DNA of 7,358 nucleotides from Gemmatimonadota bacterium (GCA_003220955.1 QHTW01000229.1:1-7358), one strand, 5' to 3'. Counted from the stretch's first letter, positions 1 to 6,138 are shown. Notes: a model not told the origin generated them from the sequence alone. Numbers and translations are program-made.

Positions 1-1625
1 TGGGCGGTGAGCTGCTGGTCGGCCAGGCGCTGAGCTTCCTCGATCGCCACCGTGGCGATTTCGAGCGCGCGGTCCAGCCGGCCCTGGGCCCGACAGACGA
101 TGCCGAGGTTGTGGCGGGATTCGGCGACGCCGCGGGCGAAATGCGCCTGCTCGTACGCCGCGATCGCGCGCGTGTACGCGATGACGGCCCGCTTATAGTC
201 GCCCTGCATGTTGGCGATGACGCCGAGGTTATTGGCGCACCGGCCGACGGTGGCCATGTCATTGTCGTCGGTCGCCTCTTCCTGGGCTCGTGTGAAGAAG
301 TACGTGGCCTCGTCGATGCCGCCGCGCTCCAGCGCGATCGCACCGCAGACGTTCAGGGCCCGCACTTCCATCATCCGGTCCTTGAGCGAGCGGGCGCGCA
401 GCTGCGCCACCATCGCCCACTGCTGGCCCACCTCGAGACGGCCGAGGCGGCTGTGCGCGATTCCGAGAAGCAGCGTGAGCAACGCGGACTCTTCGAGCTC
501 GTCCTTGGAGCGCTGCTCGAGATACGTGAGCAGCTCGGCATAGCGGCCGGCATCGGCGAACTGCTGCGCCACGTGGATCGGCGCGAGCGTGCCGCGGAGC
601 TCGGCGGCGAACGCCGCATCCCAGCCCTGGCCGGCGAGTTTGCGGATTTCGCTCTCGGCGCCGATGCGAGCGAAGATGCCCTTCGCGGCCTGGGCCGCGG
701 CCTGGGCTTCGCCGGCGCGGTCCGTGCGCTGCAACACCAGCGCGAGATCGCGGGTCGCTTCGCCCTGGAGGAGGAGCCGCTCGTGCAGCTCGGCGCGACC
801 GATGACCTCGCGCAGCGCCTTTTCGGCACGGGGCAGGTGATTCTCGGCGGCCAGCACCAGGGCCTGAATGCGCAGGTCTTCCGCTTCGGCCACGGGGTCG
901 GGCAACTCGCCGCGGATGACCCGGATCCGGTCGAGATCGCGGCGGGCAAGCTCGGGCTCGCTGCGCACAGCGCGGATTTCGGCGCGGCCGCGCAACGTCA
1001 TGGCATAGAGGGCCTCGTCGCCTGTCGCCTCGGCGGCGGCAACGGCCTGATCGGCCGTGGCCAGCGCCTTGTCAAACGCGTTCTGCTCACGATAGGCGTT
1101 CGCCAGGTTGTGCTGGCAGTCGGCGACGCCCGTCTGCATGCCGGCACGATGGAACGCGGCGGCGGCAATTTCCCAAGAAGAGATGGCCTCAGCGTGACGG
1201 CCGCGGAGATGGCTGATGATCCCGAGGTTGTTGGACGCCCGGCCGGTGATGGCATGATCGCCGTCGCGGCTCGCCGCCATCAACGCCTGCGTACAGAAAT
1301 CGGCCGCTTCGGTCAGGTTGCCGCTGACGAGGGCGATCGCGCCGCGCGCGTTGAGCGCATGACGTTCGACGCCGTGCTCGCGAAGCTGGCGCGCCTGGTT
1401 CAGCGCGCGATCGATCCACTGCAGACCCTGTTCATGCCGGCCCAGCCGCGCCTGGGCGATGCCGTACAGCAACGCAAGGGTCGGATCCTCGAGCTCGCTC
1501 TGCTCGCGCGCGCCCAGGAACTCTACGACTGCGGCATGGTGACCGGCAGCCGCGAGTGCGCGGGCTTTTGCGACGACAGGCGACGCCTCGAGGAGGCGCT
1601 GGTCGCGGGTTTGGTCTTTTGACAT
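1..1625 (-). CDS. TPR-repeat protein, C-terminus beyond left edge
   Basis: The minus strand is open from the ATG at 1625-1623 to the window edge and gives 541 visible residues, so the gene is incomplete at its 3' end. The product is almost entirely alpha-helical tetratricopeptide repeats, with recurring NNLG, HNL and G..AEA patterns (residues about 50-215, 245-320 and 380-541). No signal peptide or membrane segment is seen, so a cytoplasmic scaffold or regulator role is likely. TPR blocks of this kind often bind partner proteins or serve as the sensory part of larger regulators, but no catalytic or DNA-binding domain is visible. Residues about 50-205 align without gaps to about 383-538 at a constant offset of 333 residues, an internal duplication. 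It follows the small secreted-protein gene by 18 bp and is probably co-transcribed with it. A long plus-strand reading frame over the same DNA is a high-GC shadow. Sure of the gene and the fold; the function is unknown. Confidence 0.88.
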   Translation of the reverse strand, partial: MSKDQTRDQRLLEASPVVAKARALAAAGHHAAVVEFLGAREQSELEDPTLALLYGIAQARLGRHEQGLQWIDRALNQARQLREHGVERHALNARGAIALVSGNLTEAADFCTQALMAASRDGDHAITGRASNNLGIISHLRGRHAEAISSWEIAAAAFHRAGMQTGVADCQHNLANAYREQNAFDKALATADQAVAAAEATGDEALYAMTLRGRAEIRAVRSEPELARRDLDRIRVIRGELPDPVAEAEDLRIQALVLAAENHLPRAEKALREVIGRAELHERLLLQGEATRDLALVLQRTDRAGEAQAAAQAAKGIFARIGAESEIRKLAGQGWDAAFAAELRGTLAPIHVAQQFADAGRYAELLTYLEQRSKDELEESALLTLLLGIAHSRLGRLEVGQQWAMVAQLRARSLKDRMMEVRALNVCGAIALERGGIDEATYFFTRAQEEATDDNDMATVGRCANNLGVIANMQGDYKRAVIAYTRAIAAYEQAHFARGVAESRHNLGIVCRAQGRLDRALEIATVAIEEAQRLADQQLTA

Positions 1626-1626
1626 T

Positions 1627-1639
1627 GGGATGCTATCCC
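1627..1639 (-). promoter_or_regulatory. Hairpin in the 18-bp gap before the TPR start codon
   Basis: On the minus strand GGGAT-AGC-ATCCC forms a perfect 5-bp stem with a 3-nt loop, ending one base before the ATG of the TPR gene. Its left arm overlaps the only purine-rich run (GGGGGA) that could serve as ribosome-binding site. It may fold away the site or shorten the distance between it and the start codon, making translation depend on ribosomes arriving from the upstream gene. The stem is seen; the role is inference. Confidence 0.35.
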
Positions 1640-1643
1640 CCGC

Positions 1644-2327
1644 TTACCAGTTAACCGCCCACTCCAGTAAGTCTTCCGCGACCGCGTATTCGGAGAAATG
1701 CGGCAGCCCATACGTAAACGACTTCTCATCGAGCGACTGGTTCGCCGACAGCTTCGACCACGGTTCGCTTGCGTCGGCACGGTACCAGAGCCCGAGCAAC
1801 TGCGCTTCGATTTTGGCGTCGGTGCTGTCCACCACGCCGTCGCCGTTCAAGTCGCCGCCGGCGCCGCCATACCAGATCTTCAGCTGGGCGGGCGCGCCGA
1901 ACTGCAAGCCGTGCGGCTCGAGCGAGACGCCGATCTTGCCGGTGTCGACGCTGACGGTAAGGAGGACCGAATCGCCCACGGCCAGCTCGCCGACGCCAGG
2001 AACGAACTGCGGATCGGTCGTCGTGAGCATCAGGAACGGATGGACTGCGCTATCGATGCTGCTTGCATAGTTGATCAGGACCGACCGCGACTCACCGCGA
2101 ACCGCCCAGAACGAGACGACATTCTGATCGAGGCTCAGGGGAGGTGTCAGCGCCATCGCGCCGGAGCGGCGCGGGTGAGTCGATGTATTTGCCGTGAACT
2201 GAGGAGCTTGGGTTGCCCAGCGCAGGAACTGTGGAGCCGCGGGATGTTTCACCGCTGTGGGTTGGTCCGCGCAGCGCGCTACGGAGAGCGCGAGAGCGAG
2301 TACCATGAGGGAGCGGCGGACGAACAT
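1644..2327 (-). CDS. Secreted protein, ZU5-like, with EF-hand/dockerin-type calcium loop
   Basis: 227 residues from the ATG at 2327. I prefer this start to the in-frame TTG 12 bp upstream because GGAG lies 6 nt before it and it begins the signal sequence directly (MFVRRSLMVLALALSVARC). C19 could be a lipidated cysteine, but arginine at -1 is unusual for a lipobox, so simple secretion is also possible. Residues about 95-155 are beta-rich, and the C-terminus holds HFSEYAVA (210-217), a signature I recall from ZU5-like secreted proteins of Gemmatimonadota. Between two strands sits DLNGDGVVDSTD (159-170), a textbook Ca2+ loop with acidic or amide residues at positions 1, 3, 5, 9 and 12; dockerins normally carry two such loops and here there is one. 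First gene of a minus-strand operon with the TPR protein. Role unknown; calcium binding outside the cytoplasm is the best-supported inference. Confidence 0.8.
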   Translation of the reverse strand: MFVRRSLMVLALALSVARCADQPTAVKHPAAPQFLRWATQAPQFTANTSTHPRRSGAMALTPPLSLDQNVVSFWAVRGESRSVLINYASSIDSAVHPFLMLTTTDPQFVPGVGELAVGDSVLLTVSVDTGKIGVSLEPHGLQFGAPAQLKIWYGGAGGDLNGDGVVDSTDAKIEAQLLGLWYRADASEPWSKLSANQSLDEKSFTYGLPHFSEYAVAEDLLEWAVNW

Positions 2328-2351
2328 GGAAGTCTCCAAGGGCTTGGGCGC

Positions 2352-2380
2352 TTGACTGCATTCGGATTCGTAGACACTAT
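2352..2380 (+). promoter_or_regulatory. Candidate promoter of the HTH regulator
   Basis: TTGACT (2352-2357), a 17-bp spacer and CACTAT (2375-2380) make a reasonable sigma70-type promoter, placing the transcript start about 48 bp before the TTG at 2435. No better plus-strand candidate is seen between 2328 and 2434. Low certainty, because short matches of this kind arise by chance. Confidence 0.28.
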
Positions 2381-2420
2381 TGGACAGAATCGGGACCTCA
2401 GCTCCCCGTATACGACACCG

Positions 2421-2448
2421 AAAGTAGGCATATCTTGTCCCCTGTCAA
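2421..2448 (-). promoter_or_regulatory. Candidate promoter of the secreted-protein/TPR operon
   Basis: Reading the minus strand, a perfect TTGACA (2448-2443) is followed after 16 bp by TACTTT (2426-2421), which keeps the key T, A and final T of a -10 box. It would start transcription about 85-90 bp before the ATG at 2327. It overlaps the TTG start codon of the divergent HTH gene, so a protein bound there could affect both directions. Sequence match only. Confidence 0.4.
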
Positions 2449-2471
2449 GCCCGAAACTGGCCCGAAACTGG
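2434..2471. repeat. Possible operator: CTTG-N8-CAAG dyad and 11-bp tandem repeat
   Basis: CTTG (2434-2437) and CAAG (2446-2449) form a short dyad over the TTG start codon. It is followed directly by two perfect tandem copies of CCCGAAACTGG (2450-2460 and 2461-2471). A degenerate copy (8 of 11 bases) lies at 2417-2427, 33 bp upstream, about three helical turns away. Eleven is not a multiple of three, so the repeat does not reflect a protein repeat. Position at the start of a repressor-like gene suggests binding sites for its own product; that is inference. Confidence 0.4.
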
Positions 2472-3030
2472 TCCCCGTAGCTGATCGCCTCGCCCTCCTC
2501 CTGGATGTGTTCAGCCCGTGGGGCGGTATCTCTTTGAGCTATCGACAGTTTGCCGCCGCGCTCGGCGGCGCTGTAACTGAAGCTGCCATAAAGAAATGGC
2601 CGCATCGAGAGAAATTCCCCGCCGATGTCGCCCGCCTGATCGTGACCCGGGCGAAAGAGCTTAATATTCCCGATGTTACGCTCGAGTGGGTACTTTGGGG
2701 GGAGGGCTCAGGTCCCAAAAAAGGAACCAAAAAGGTTCCACAACAGGCACAGCAGCACGAACATCAGGAGTTAGCGGCGAGCATCGCCGAAGCCCTGCGG
2801 ACCGATCTGGCCCACAACGAGTTCGGCCAGTGGTCGTCGGTCGAGGTGCAGCGCACCCTGGTTTGGTCGCTGAAAGACCTCGCGCGCCGGCTCTGGGTGC
2901 TGCGCTTCCCGATGAGTGAGACGTTCAAGCTGACGGATGAATGGGGGACGAAGATCGGTCTGCCGAGTCGTTCCCTTGCTTCGGCACCGGGGCCTGATGA
3001 TTTTTCGGCCGCTCCTCCAGCCACCCCTCA

Positions 3031-3040
<10 letters not shown>
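2435..3040 (+). CDS. CI-like helix-turn-helix regulator without protease domain
   Basis: 201 residues from a TTG start. The first helix (ADRLALLLDVF, about 16-26) is needed for the fold, no ATG or GTG lies upstream in frame near it, and the internal GTG at codon 25 would cut that helix. Residues about 15-85 resemble the DNA-binding domain of lambda-type CI repressors: FAAALG as the second helix, then a recognition region around AAIKKWPHREKFP, ending in TLEWVLWGEGSGP, which matches the LDWLLTGEG pattern common in phage CI-type domains. A charged, glutamine-rich linker (about 90-110) follows, then a helical segment of unknown type. The S24/LexA autoprotease that would make it inducible by self-cleavage is absent, so it is a short regulator or a domesticated phage repressor. 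It probably binds its own upstream region. The stop TAG (3038-3040) is inside the tRNA-Lys gene. Confident about the gene, moderately about the CI relationship. Confidence 0.78.
2723..2739. repeat. Perfect inverted repeat GGAACC-AAAAA-GGTTCC inside the HTH gene
   Basis: Two 6-bp perfect arms flank five A residues, in the part of the gene that encodes the linker after the DNA-binding domain. It lies in an A-rich patch that stands out from the surrounding GC-rich DNA. It could be an intragenic binding site or an mRNA hairpin, or a by-product of a Lys/Gly/Pro-rich linker. The dyad is certain; any role is not. Confidence 0.4.
2976..3004 (+). promoter_or_regulatory. Weak candidate promoter for tRNA-Lys inside the HTH gene
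   Basis: TTGCTT (2976-2981), a 17-bp spacer and GATTTT (2999-3004) lie 27 bp before the tRNA. If used, the tRNA has its own promoter within the end of the HTH coding region. The -10 match is poor, and the alternative is that the tRNA is processed from the HTH transcript. Confidence 0.2.
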
Positions 3041-3103
<63 letters not shown>

Positions 3104-3147
3104 CTTCCGGTGAAACCTCGCGCCTCCTGCGGGGGTCTGGGTGTCTG

Positions 3148-4221
3148 ATGCGCGTATCTGTGATTCTCGCTTTCCCGCTGATCCCGGTCCTCGCGGCTGC
3201 GCAGCAGCGTCCCCTGCCTCCGCTGCCGCCGCCGTTGCATGTGCAAGTCGACTCGTCGCACCACCGCGTCCTGATCACGGGCGGTCCCTACCGCGTGCCC
3301 GTACGCCCGGAAATGCCCGGGATGATGATGGACATGCCTGCCATCCCGGTGCAGAAGTTCACGTTTCCGGTGGATGGCTGGATCCAAGGTTTCCGGGTTG
3401 ACCTGTTCGACGATCACGGTCGTGCGTTGTCGCATCGCCTGGTTCATCACCTGATCATGGTGAACTTCTCACGCCGCCAGTTCATCTATCCGGCGCTCGA
3501 GCGCCTCCTGGGCATCGCCGAGGAAAGCGACACCGGCGATGTGCGCGTCCCGCGCAGCATCGGTGTGCCGATGCGGGCCGGTCAGGACCTGGGGGTGTAC
3601 GCGGCCTGGCACAACGACTCGGGGCCCGAGATCCCTGTCGCCTACTGGCGCATCGTGATCTATATGGCAAACCCGAGCCTCAGGCCCAGGCCAATAGACG
3701 TCCTCCCCGCCTATATGGACGTCAACATCCAGACGAACCCCGAGGAGAACCGCTTCAACGTCCCACCCGGCCACTTCGAGATCGGCTACGAGTTCAGCCC
3801 CCCGCTCTCAGGGCATTTGCTGGTGGTAACGGGTCACCTGCACGACTATGGCGTGCTGGTGAAGCTCGTCGATGCCCAGAGCGGCAAAACACTCGTGCAG
3901 GTGAACGCGAAGCGGGATTCGCTCGGGCATGTGCTCGCGATACCGCGCAAGCTGCTGGCGATTCGCGGCGAGGGCCTGCACCTCAAGGCCGGGCATCGCT
4001 ACCGCGTGGTGGGGGTATTCGACAATCCCACTCCCGACACGTCGTACGGTGCCATGGCGCACATGGTCGGCCTGTTCGCTCCGGACCATTACCGGGAATG
4101 GCCTGCGCTCGACCCCGCCAATCCATACTACCGTCGGGACCTGGTCGATCTGCTCGCGAACGGGGCGACAGACTCAGTGATCGTCGGAGGCGGGGCGCGG
4201 ACTCCGGAGCGGCAGCGCTGA
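3148..4221 (+). CDS. Secreted histidine-rich protein with PHM-like dicopper ligand pattern
   Basis: 357 residues. The ATG at 3148 begins a clear signal peptide (residues 1-20, cleavage near AAAQQ), followed by a proline-rich stretch (22-29) and a methionine cluster (PEMPGMMMDMP, 54-64). The rest looks beta-rich. Conserved-looking histidines are H100-H101 (LVHHLIMV), H155 (AAWHND), H230 and H232 (GHLHDYG), with methionines 303/306 (GAMAHMVGLF). Copper type II, ascorbate-dependent monooxygenases such as PHM use His107, His108, His172 for one copper and His242, His244, Met314 for the other; order and spacing here match closely. Those enzymes hydroxylate carbon using two copper ions, O2 and ascorbate. 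The assignment is from motif spacing and local resemblance, so a copper-binding non-enzyme is possible. Ribosome-binding site is weak. It follows the tRNA by 44 bp and abuts the convergent barrel gene. Confidence 0.82.
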   Translation: MRVSVILAFPLIPVLAAAQQRPLPPLPPPLHVQVDSSHHRVLITGGPYRVPVRPEMPGMMMDMPAIPVQKFTFPVDGWIQGFRVDLFDDHGRALSHRLVHHLIMVNFSRRQFIYPALERLLGIAEESDTGDVRVPRSIGVPMRAGQDLGVYAAWHNDSGPEIPVAYWRIVIYMANPSLRPRPIDVLPAYMDVNIQTNPEENRFNVPPGHFEIGYEFSPPLSGHLLVVTGHLHDYGVLVKLVDAQSGKTLVQVNAKRDSLGHVLAIPRKLLAIRGEGLHLKAGHRYRVVGVFDNPTPDTSYGAMAHMVGLFAPDHYREWPALDPANPYYRRDLVDLLANGATDSVIVGGGARTPERQR

Positions 4222-4791
4222 TTACCGACGGGTGAGACTTGCTCCCAGCTGCAGGAAGCTCACGGTCGCACTGTTTGCGGCTTGCCCCCCGTTGAACTTC
4301 ACGTCCCCGCCAAACACACCCACCGAATAATGGATAAACGGCGCGAGCAACCAAGATCGGCCCACACGATACTCGTAGCCCAGCCCCAGCTGCGGTCCAA
4401 TTCCCGATGAGGTGACGACATCGGTGCCATCGCTGGCCCGATGCATGACGAGCGCCGCGCCGCCGCGCAGATAGAGTCGCCGCCGCAGGTTCGGATACCA
4501 GTAGGCGGTGGCCCCGATCGACATGAGCGTCTGCGTGACGCCGCTCTGGCCCTCGCGCCAGGCCGCGAACTCTCCGCCGATGCGCAAGGCCCGGCTCGTC
4601 CGACCGCCCAGCCCGATGAAGGCGGAGACACCCGTAGGCCGGTTGCCGGCGCAGATCGAGCAGGTCACGCGCGCCCACCCGGGTGCGACACCCACGCTGT
4701 ACCAGAATCCGGAGTTCTCGCGGCGTTGCGCCGCGAGCTGCCCCGACACGGCCAGCGCCAACGCCACCAGGACGACTGCAGGTGTTCGCAT
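4222..4791 (-). CDS. Small outer-membrane beta-barrel-like protein with CSIC motif
   Basis: 189 residues from the ATG at 4791; an in-frame TTG 18 bp upstream would add residues before the signal peptide and is less likely. Residues 1-22 form a signal peptide ending around LAAQ. The mature part has alternating short strands rich in glycine and aromatics (GFWYSVGVAPG, TAYWYP, LYLRGG, PQLGLGYEYRVG, LAPFIHYSVGV, VSFLQLGASL), typical of small eight-stranded outer-membrane proteins, although the final residue is arginine rather than the usual aromatic. A CSIC pair (44-47) sits just after the first strand, a feature I recall from a barrel family common in Gemmatimonadota; it may form a disulfide or bind metal. 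Function unknown. The stop codon directly abuts the stop of the PHM-like gene. The -10-like TATAGT lies so close to the ATG that a leaderless transcript is possible. Confidence 0.85.
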   Translation of the reverse strand: MRTPAVVLVALALAVSGQLAAQRRENSGFWYSVGVAPGWARVTCSICAGNRPTGVSAFIGLGGRTSRALRIGGEFAAWREGQSGVTQTLMSIGATAYWYPNLRRRLYLRGGAALVMHRASDGTDVVTSSGIGPQLGLGYEYRVGRSWLLAPFIHYSVGVFGGDVKFNGGQAANSATVSFLQLGASLTRR

Positions 4792-4797
4792 GTCGCC

Positions 4798-4803
4798 ACT
4801 ATA
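4798..4803 (-). promoter_or_regulatory. -10 box TATAGT placed for a leaderless transcript
   Basis: On the minus strand TATAGT (five of six consensus bases) ends with six bases left before the ATG at 4791, which puts the predicted transcription start on the A of the start codon. No good ribosome-binding site is present, which fits leaderless translation. No convincing -35 box is seen upstream. Confidence 0.35.
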
Positions 4804-4823
4804 ACTCAATTGCCGTGGCCCAT

Positions 4824-4852
4824 TTGGGAGTGACAGCGGTCACCGCTACTGT
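4824..4852 (+). promoter_or_regulatory. Candidate promoter with operator-like dyad in its spacer
   Basis: TTGGGA (4824-4829), exactly 17 bp, then TACTGT (4847-4852). The spacer consists of overlapping dyads: GTGAC-AGCG-GTCAC (4830-4843) and GCGGT-C-ACCGC (4836-4846), with GACA and TGTC flanking the second. It would drive the His-rich lipoprotein gene whose ATG is at 4890. A regulator bound between -35 and -10 could repress or, in MerR fashion, activate. The dyads are seen; the promoter role is inferred. Confidence 0.35.
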
Positions 4853-4889
4853 CGGGAGAGTGAAGCGATTCTGTCGCCAGAGCAAGGTT

Positions 4890-6122
4890 ATGAACCGCAC
4901 GTGCCTGGTACTCATGCTCGTGGTCGCCGCCTGCCACGACGGGCCGGCGGCGCCCGATTACGGGCCAGCCACCGGTAACGCCGCGTCTTTCGGCATCTGG
5001 GTCCCGAGTACTCGCGACGACTGCACGCAGGCCCAGCACGACGCCTACTCCGTCGTTGGCCCCGACCATAAACGCTATCCGACGTGGCACCCACCCATCG
5101 ATCCGGTGTCGGGGTGTTCGTTCGGTCATGACCACGGCCGGGACCCCAGAGGTTCGGCGCTCTATCGCGAGGTGGGGGATATCCCGTTTGGCTATGCGAA
5201 CGAGCAGCTCGATGTCTACGATCCCCTCACCACGCGGCACGAGGACCATTTCGGGCACAAAGTCGAGTGGCAGAACGACATCCCGATGCACTTCGGCAGC
5301 GATGCGGCGGATGCCCTCTTCGCGGTGCGCTGTGACGTTCTGGTAAAGCTGCATCAGGGCACGCACTCGAAAGACGCTTTCACTAATAATCTGCACGAGC
5401 TGGTCTATCATATTCGTTGCACCGATGGCAGCGAGATGCACGTGACGATGCTCGCGGCCATCGGCACGCCGGGGCAGTTCGAGCGCAGCTGCGACGGCAC
5501 CACGGTGGTGGTCGGGCCGGCCACGCCGGCGAACTCTCCGGATGGCGGCGGGGCGCGCATCATTGCCGATCGCACCTGCGTCGATCGCGATATCCTGGTG
5601 CCGGCGGGGAAATTCTCGGACTTCGGCACGCTCCACGAAAGCTGGCAGACGTCCAACTCGATTCGTGGCGAGGATGGCCACACCCTCGCGTTCTTCAATC
5701 CCTACTTCCAGGTCCGACTCCCGAGCCGGTTCTACGATCCCGCCCTGACCGGCATCGTCGGACGGCCGATCGATGTGTGCTACGAAGTCACGCCGGCGGG
5801 CAATGCCGCCCGCGGCGGCGCGTGCGCAGCGTCCACCAGCAACGGGACGATCCTCGGTATCACGTTCGACGATCCGCGCTCGCTGTTCGATGGAACGGAT
5901 CGCGTGGCCGACATCAACTCCAATTTCATCGCCAACGCCGGCGGCCCCGAGGTGTGGTACACCGACCCGTTCGGCAAGCACGGCCAGACGCAGCCGTTTC
6001 CGGGGTCGATTCGTCAATTCATTGCGCGAATCAACAACGATCGCGGTGGATTGGAGCTGGCGGGTCCCGGCATCGGTGGGGATCGCGAGTACGGCGGGCC
6101 GCGCGTGCACGCGCCAAACTAG
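4890..6122 (+). CDS. Histidine- and cysteine-rich lipoprotein of unknown family
   Basis: 410 residues from the ATG at 4890. The frame is open 207 bp further upstream, but that part overlaps the opposite barrel gene and would bury the signal sequence. Residues 1-15 are a lipoprotein signal (MNRTCLVLMLVVAAC, lipobox VAAC, lipidated C15). The N-terminal half carries 14 histidines between residues 50 and 184, including FGHDHGRDP (79-86), HEDHFGH (117-123) and a run at H155, H159, H169, H174 and H184. Eight cysteines (45, 76, 148, 177, 201, 230, 297, 312) could make four disulfides. The C-terminal half looks like a mixed alpha/beta or beta-rich domain with no motif I recognise. No HExxH or other protease signature is present. 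A metal-binding or metal-dependent envelope protein is a reasonable inference; I cannot name a family. It ends 13 bp from the convergent hybrid-kinase gene. Confidence 0.85.
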   Translation: MNRTCLVLMLVVAACHDGPAAPDYGPATGNAASFGIWVPSTRDDCTQAQHDAYSVVGPDHKRYPTWHPPIDPVSGCSFGHDHGRDPRGSALYREVGDIPFGYANEQLDVYDPLTTRHEDHFGHKVEWQNDIPMHFGSDAADALFAVRCDVLVKLHQGTHSKDAFTNNLHELVYHIRCTDGSEMHVTMLAAIGTPGQFERSCDGTTVVVGPATPANSPDGGGARIIADRTCVDRDILVPAGKFSDFGTLHESWQTSNSIRGEDGHTLAFFNPYFQVRLPSRFYDPALTGIVGRPIDVCYEVTPAGNAARGGACAASTSNGTILGITFDDPRSLFDGTDRVADINSNFIANAGGPEVWYTDPFGKHGQTQPFPGSIRQFIARINNDRGGLELAGPGIGGDREYGGPRVHAPN

Positions 6123-6138
6123 CCTACCTGATCGGCTA
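6120..6138. terminator. Weak dyad spanning both convergent stop codons
   Basis: TAGCC (6120-6124) and GGCTA (6134-6138) are a perfect 5-bp inverted repeat with a 9-nt loop. Each arm contains one of the two facing TAG stop codons. It could be a weak bidirectional hairpin, but there is no T tract on either side, so termination would have to be assisted or lie elsewhere. Confidence 0.22.

Noticed and set aside
111..1622. Long plus-strand open frame of 503 codons
   Set aside because: The opposite strand encodes a clean TPR protein over the same bases; the plus-strand translation is low-complexity R/G/A/L-rich with no recognisable domain, typical of high-GC shadows.
2711..2737. Possible programmed frameshift at A-rich runs (CCCAAAAAAGG and CCAAAAAGG)
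   Set aside because: Neither is a true X XXY YYZ heptamer in the reading frame, and the zero frame continues as a convincing, codon-biased protein to 3040, while the alternative frame ends without recognisable content.
2961..2986. Inverted repeat TGCCGA ... TCGGCA near the end of the HTH gene
   Set aside because: Six-base arms separated by 14 bases inside GC-rich coding sequence are expected by chance.
3116..3134. Possible terminator hairpin after the tRNA (CCTCGC with GCGGGG)
   Set aside because: The stem contains a wobble pair, has a 7-nt loop and no T tract, and it lies just before the next gene's start, so it is not good evidence of termination.
4683..4889. Upstream extension of the lipoprotein reading frame
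   Set aside because: It overlaps the barrel gene on the other strand and would put about 69 arginine-rich residues before a clear lipoprotein signal peptide.
4806..6110. Long minus-strand open frame of 434 codons
   Set aside because: It is antisense to the His-rich lipoprotein, which has a proper signal peptide, lipobox and ordered cysteines; the antisense product is arginine-rich without motifs.
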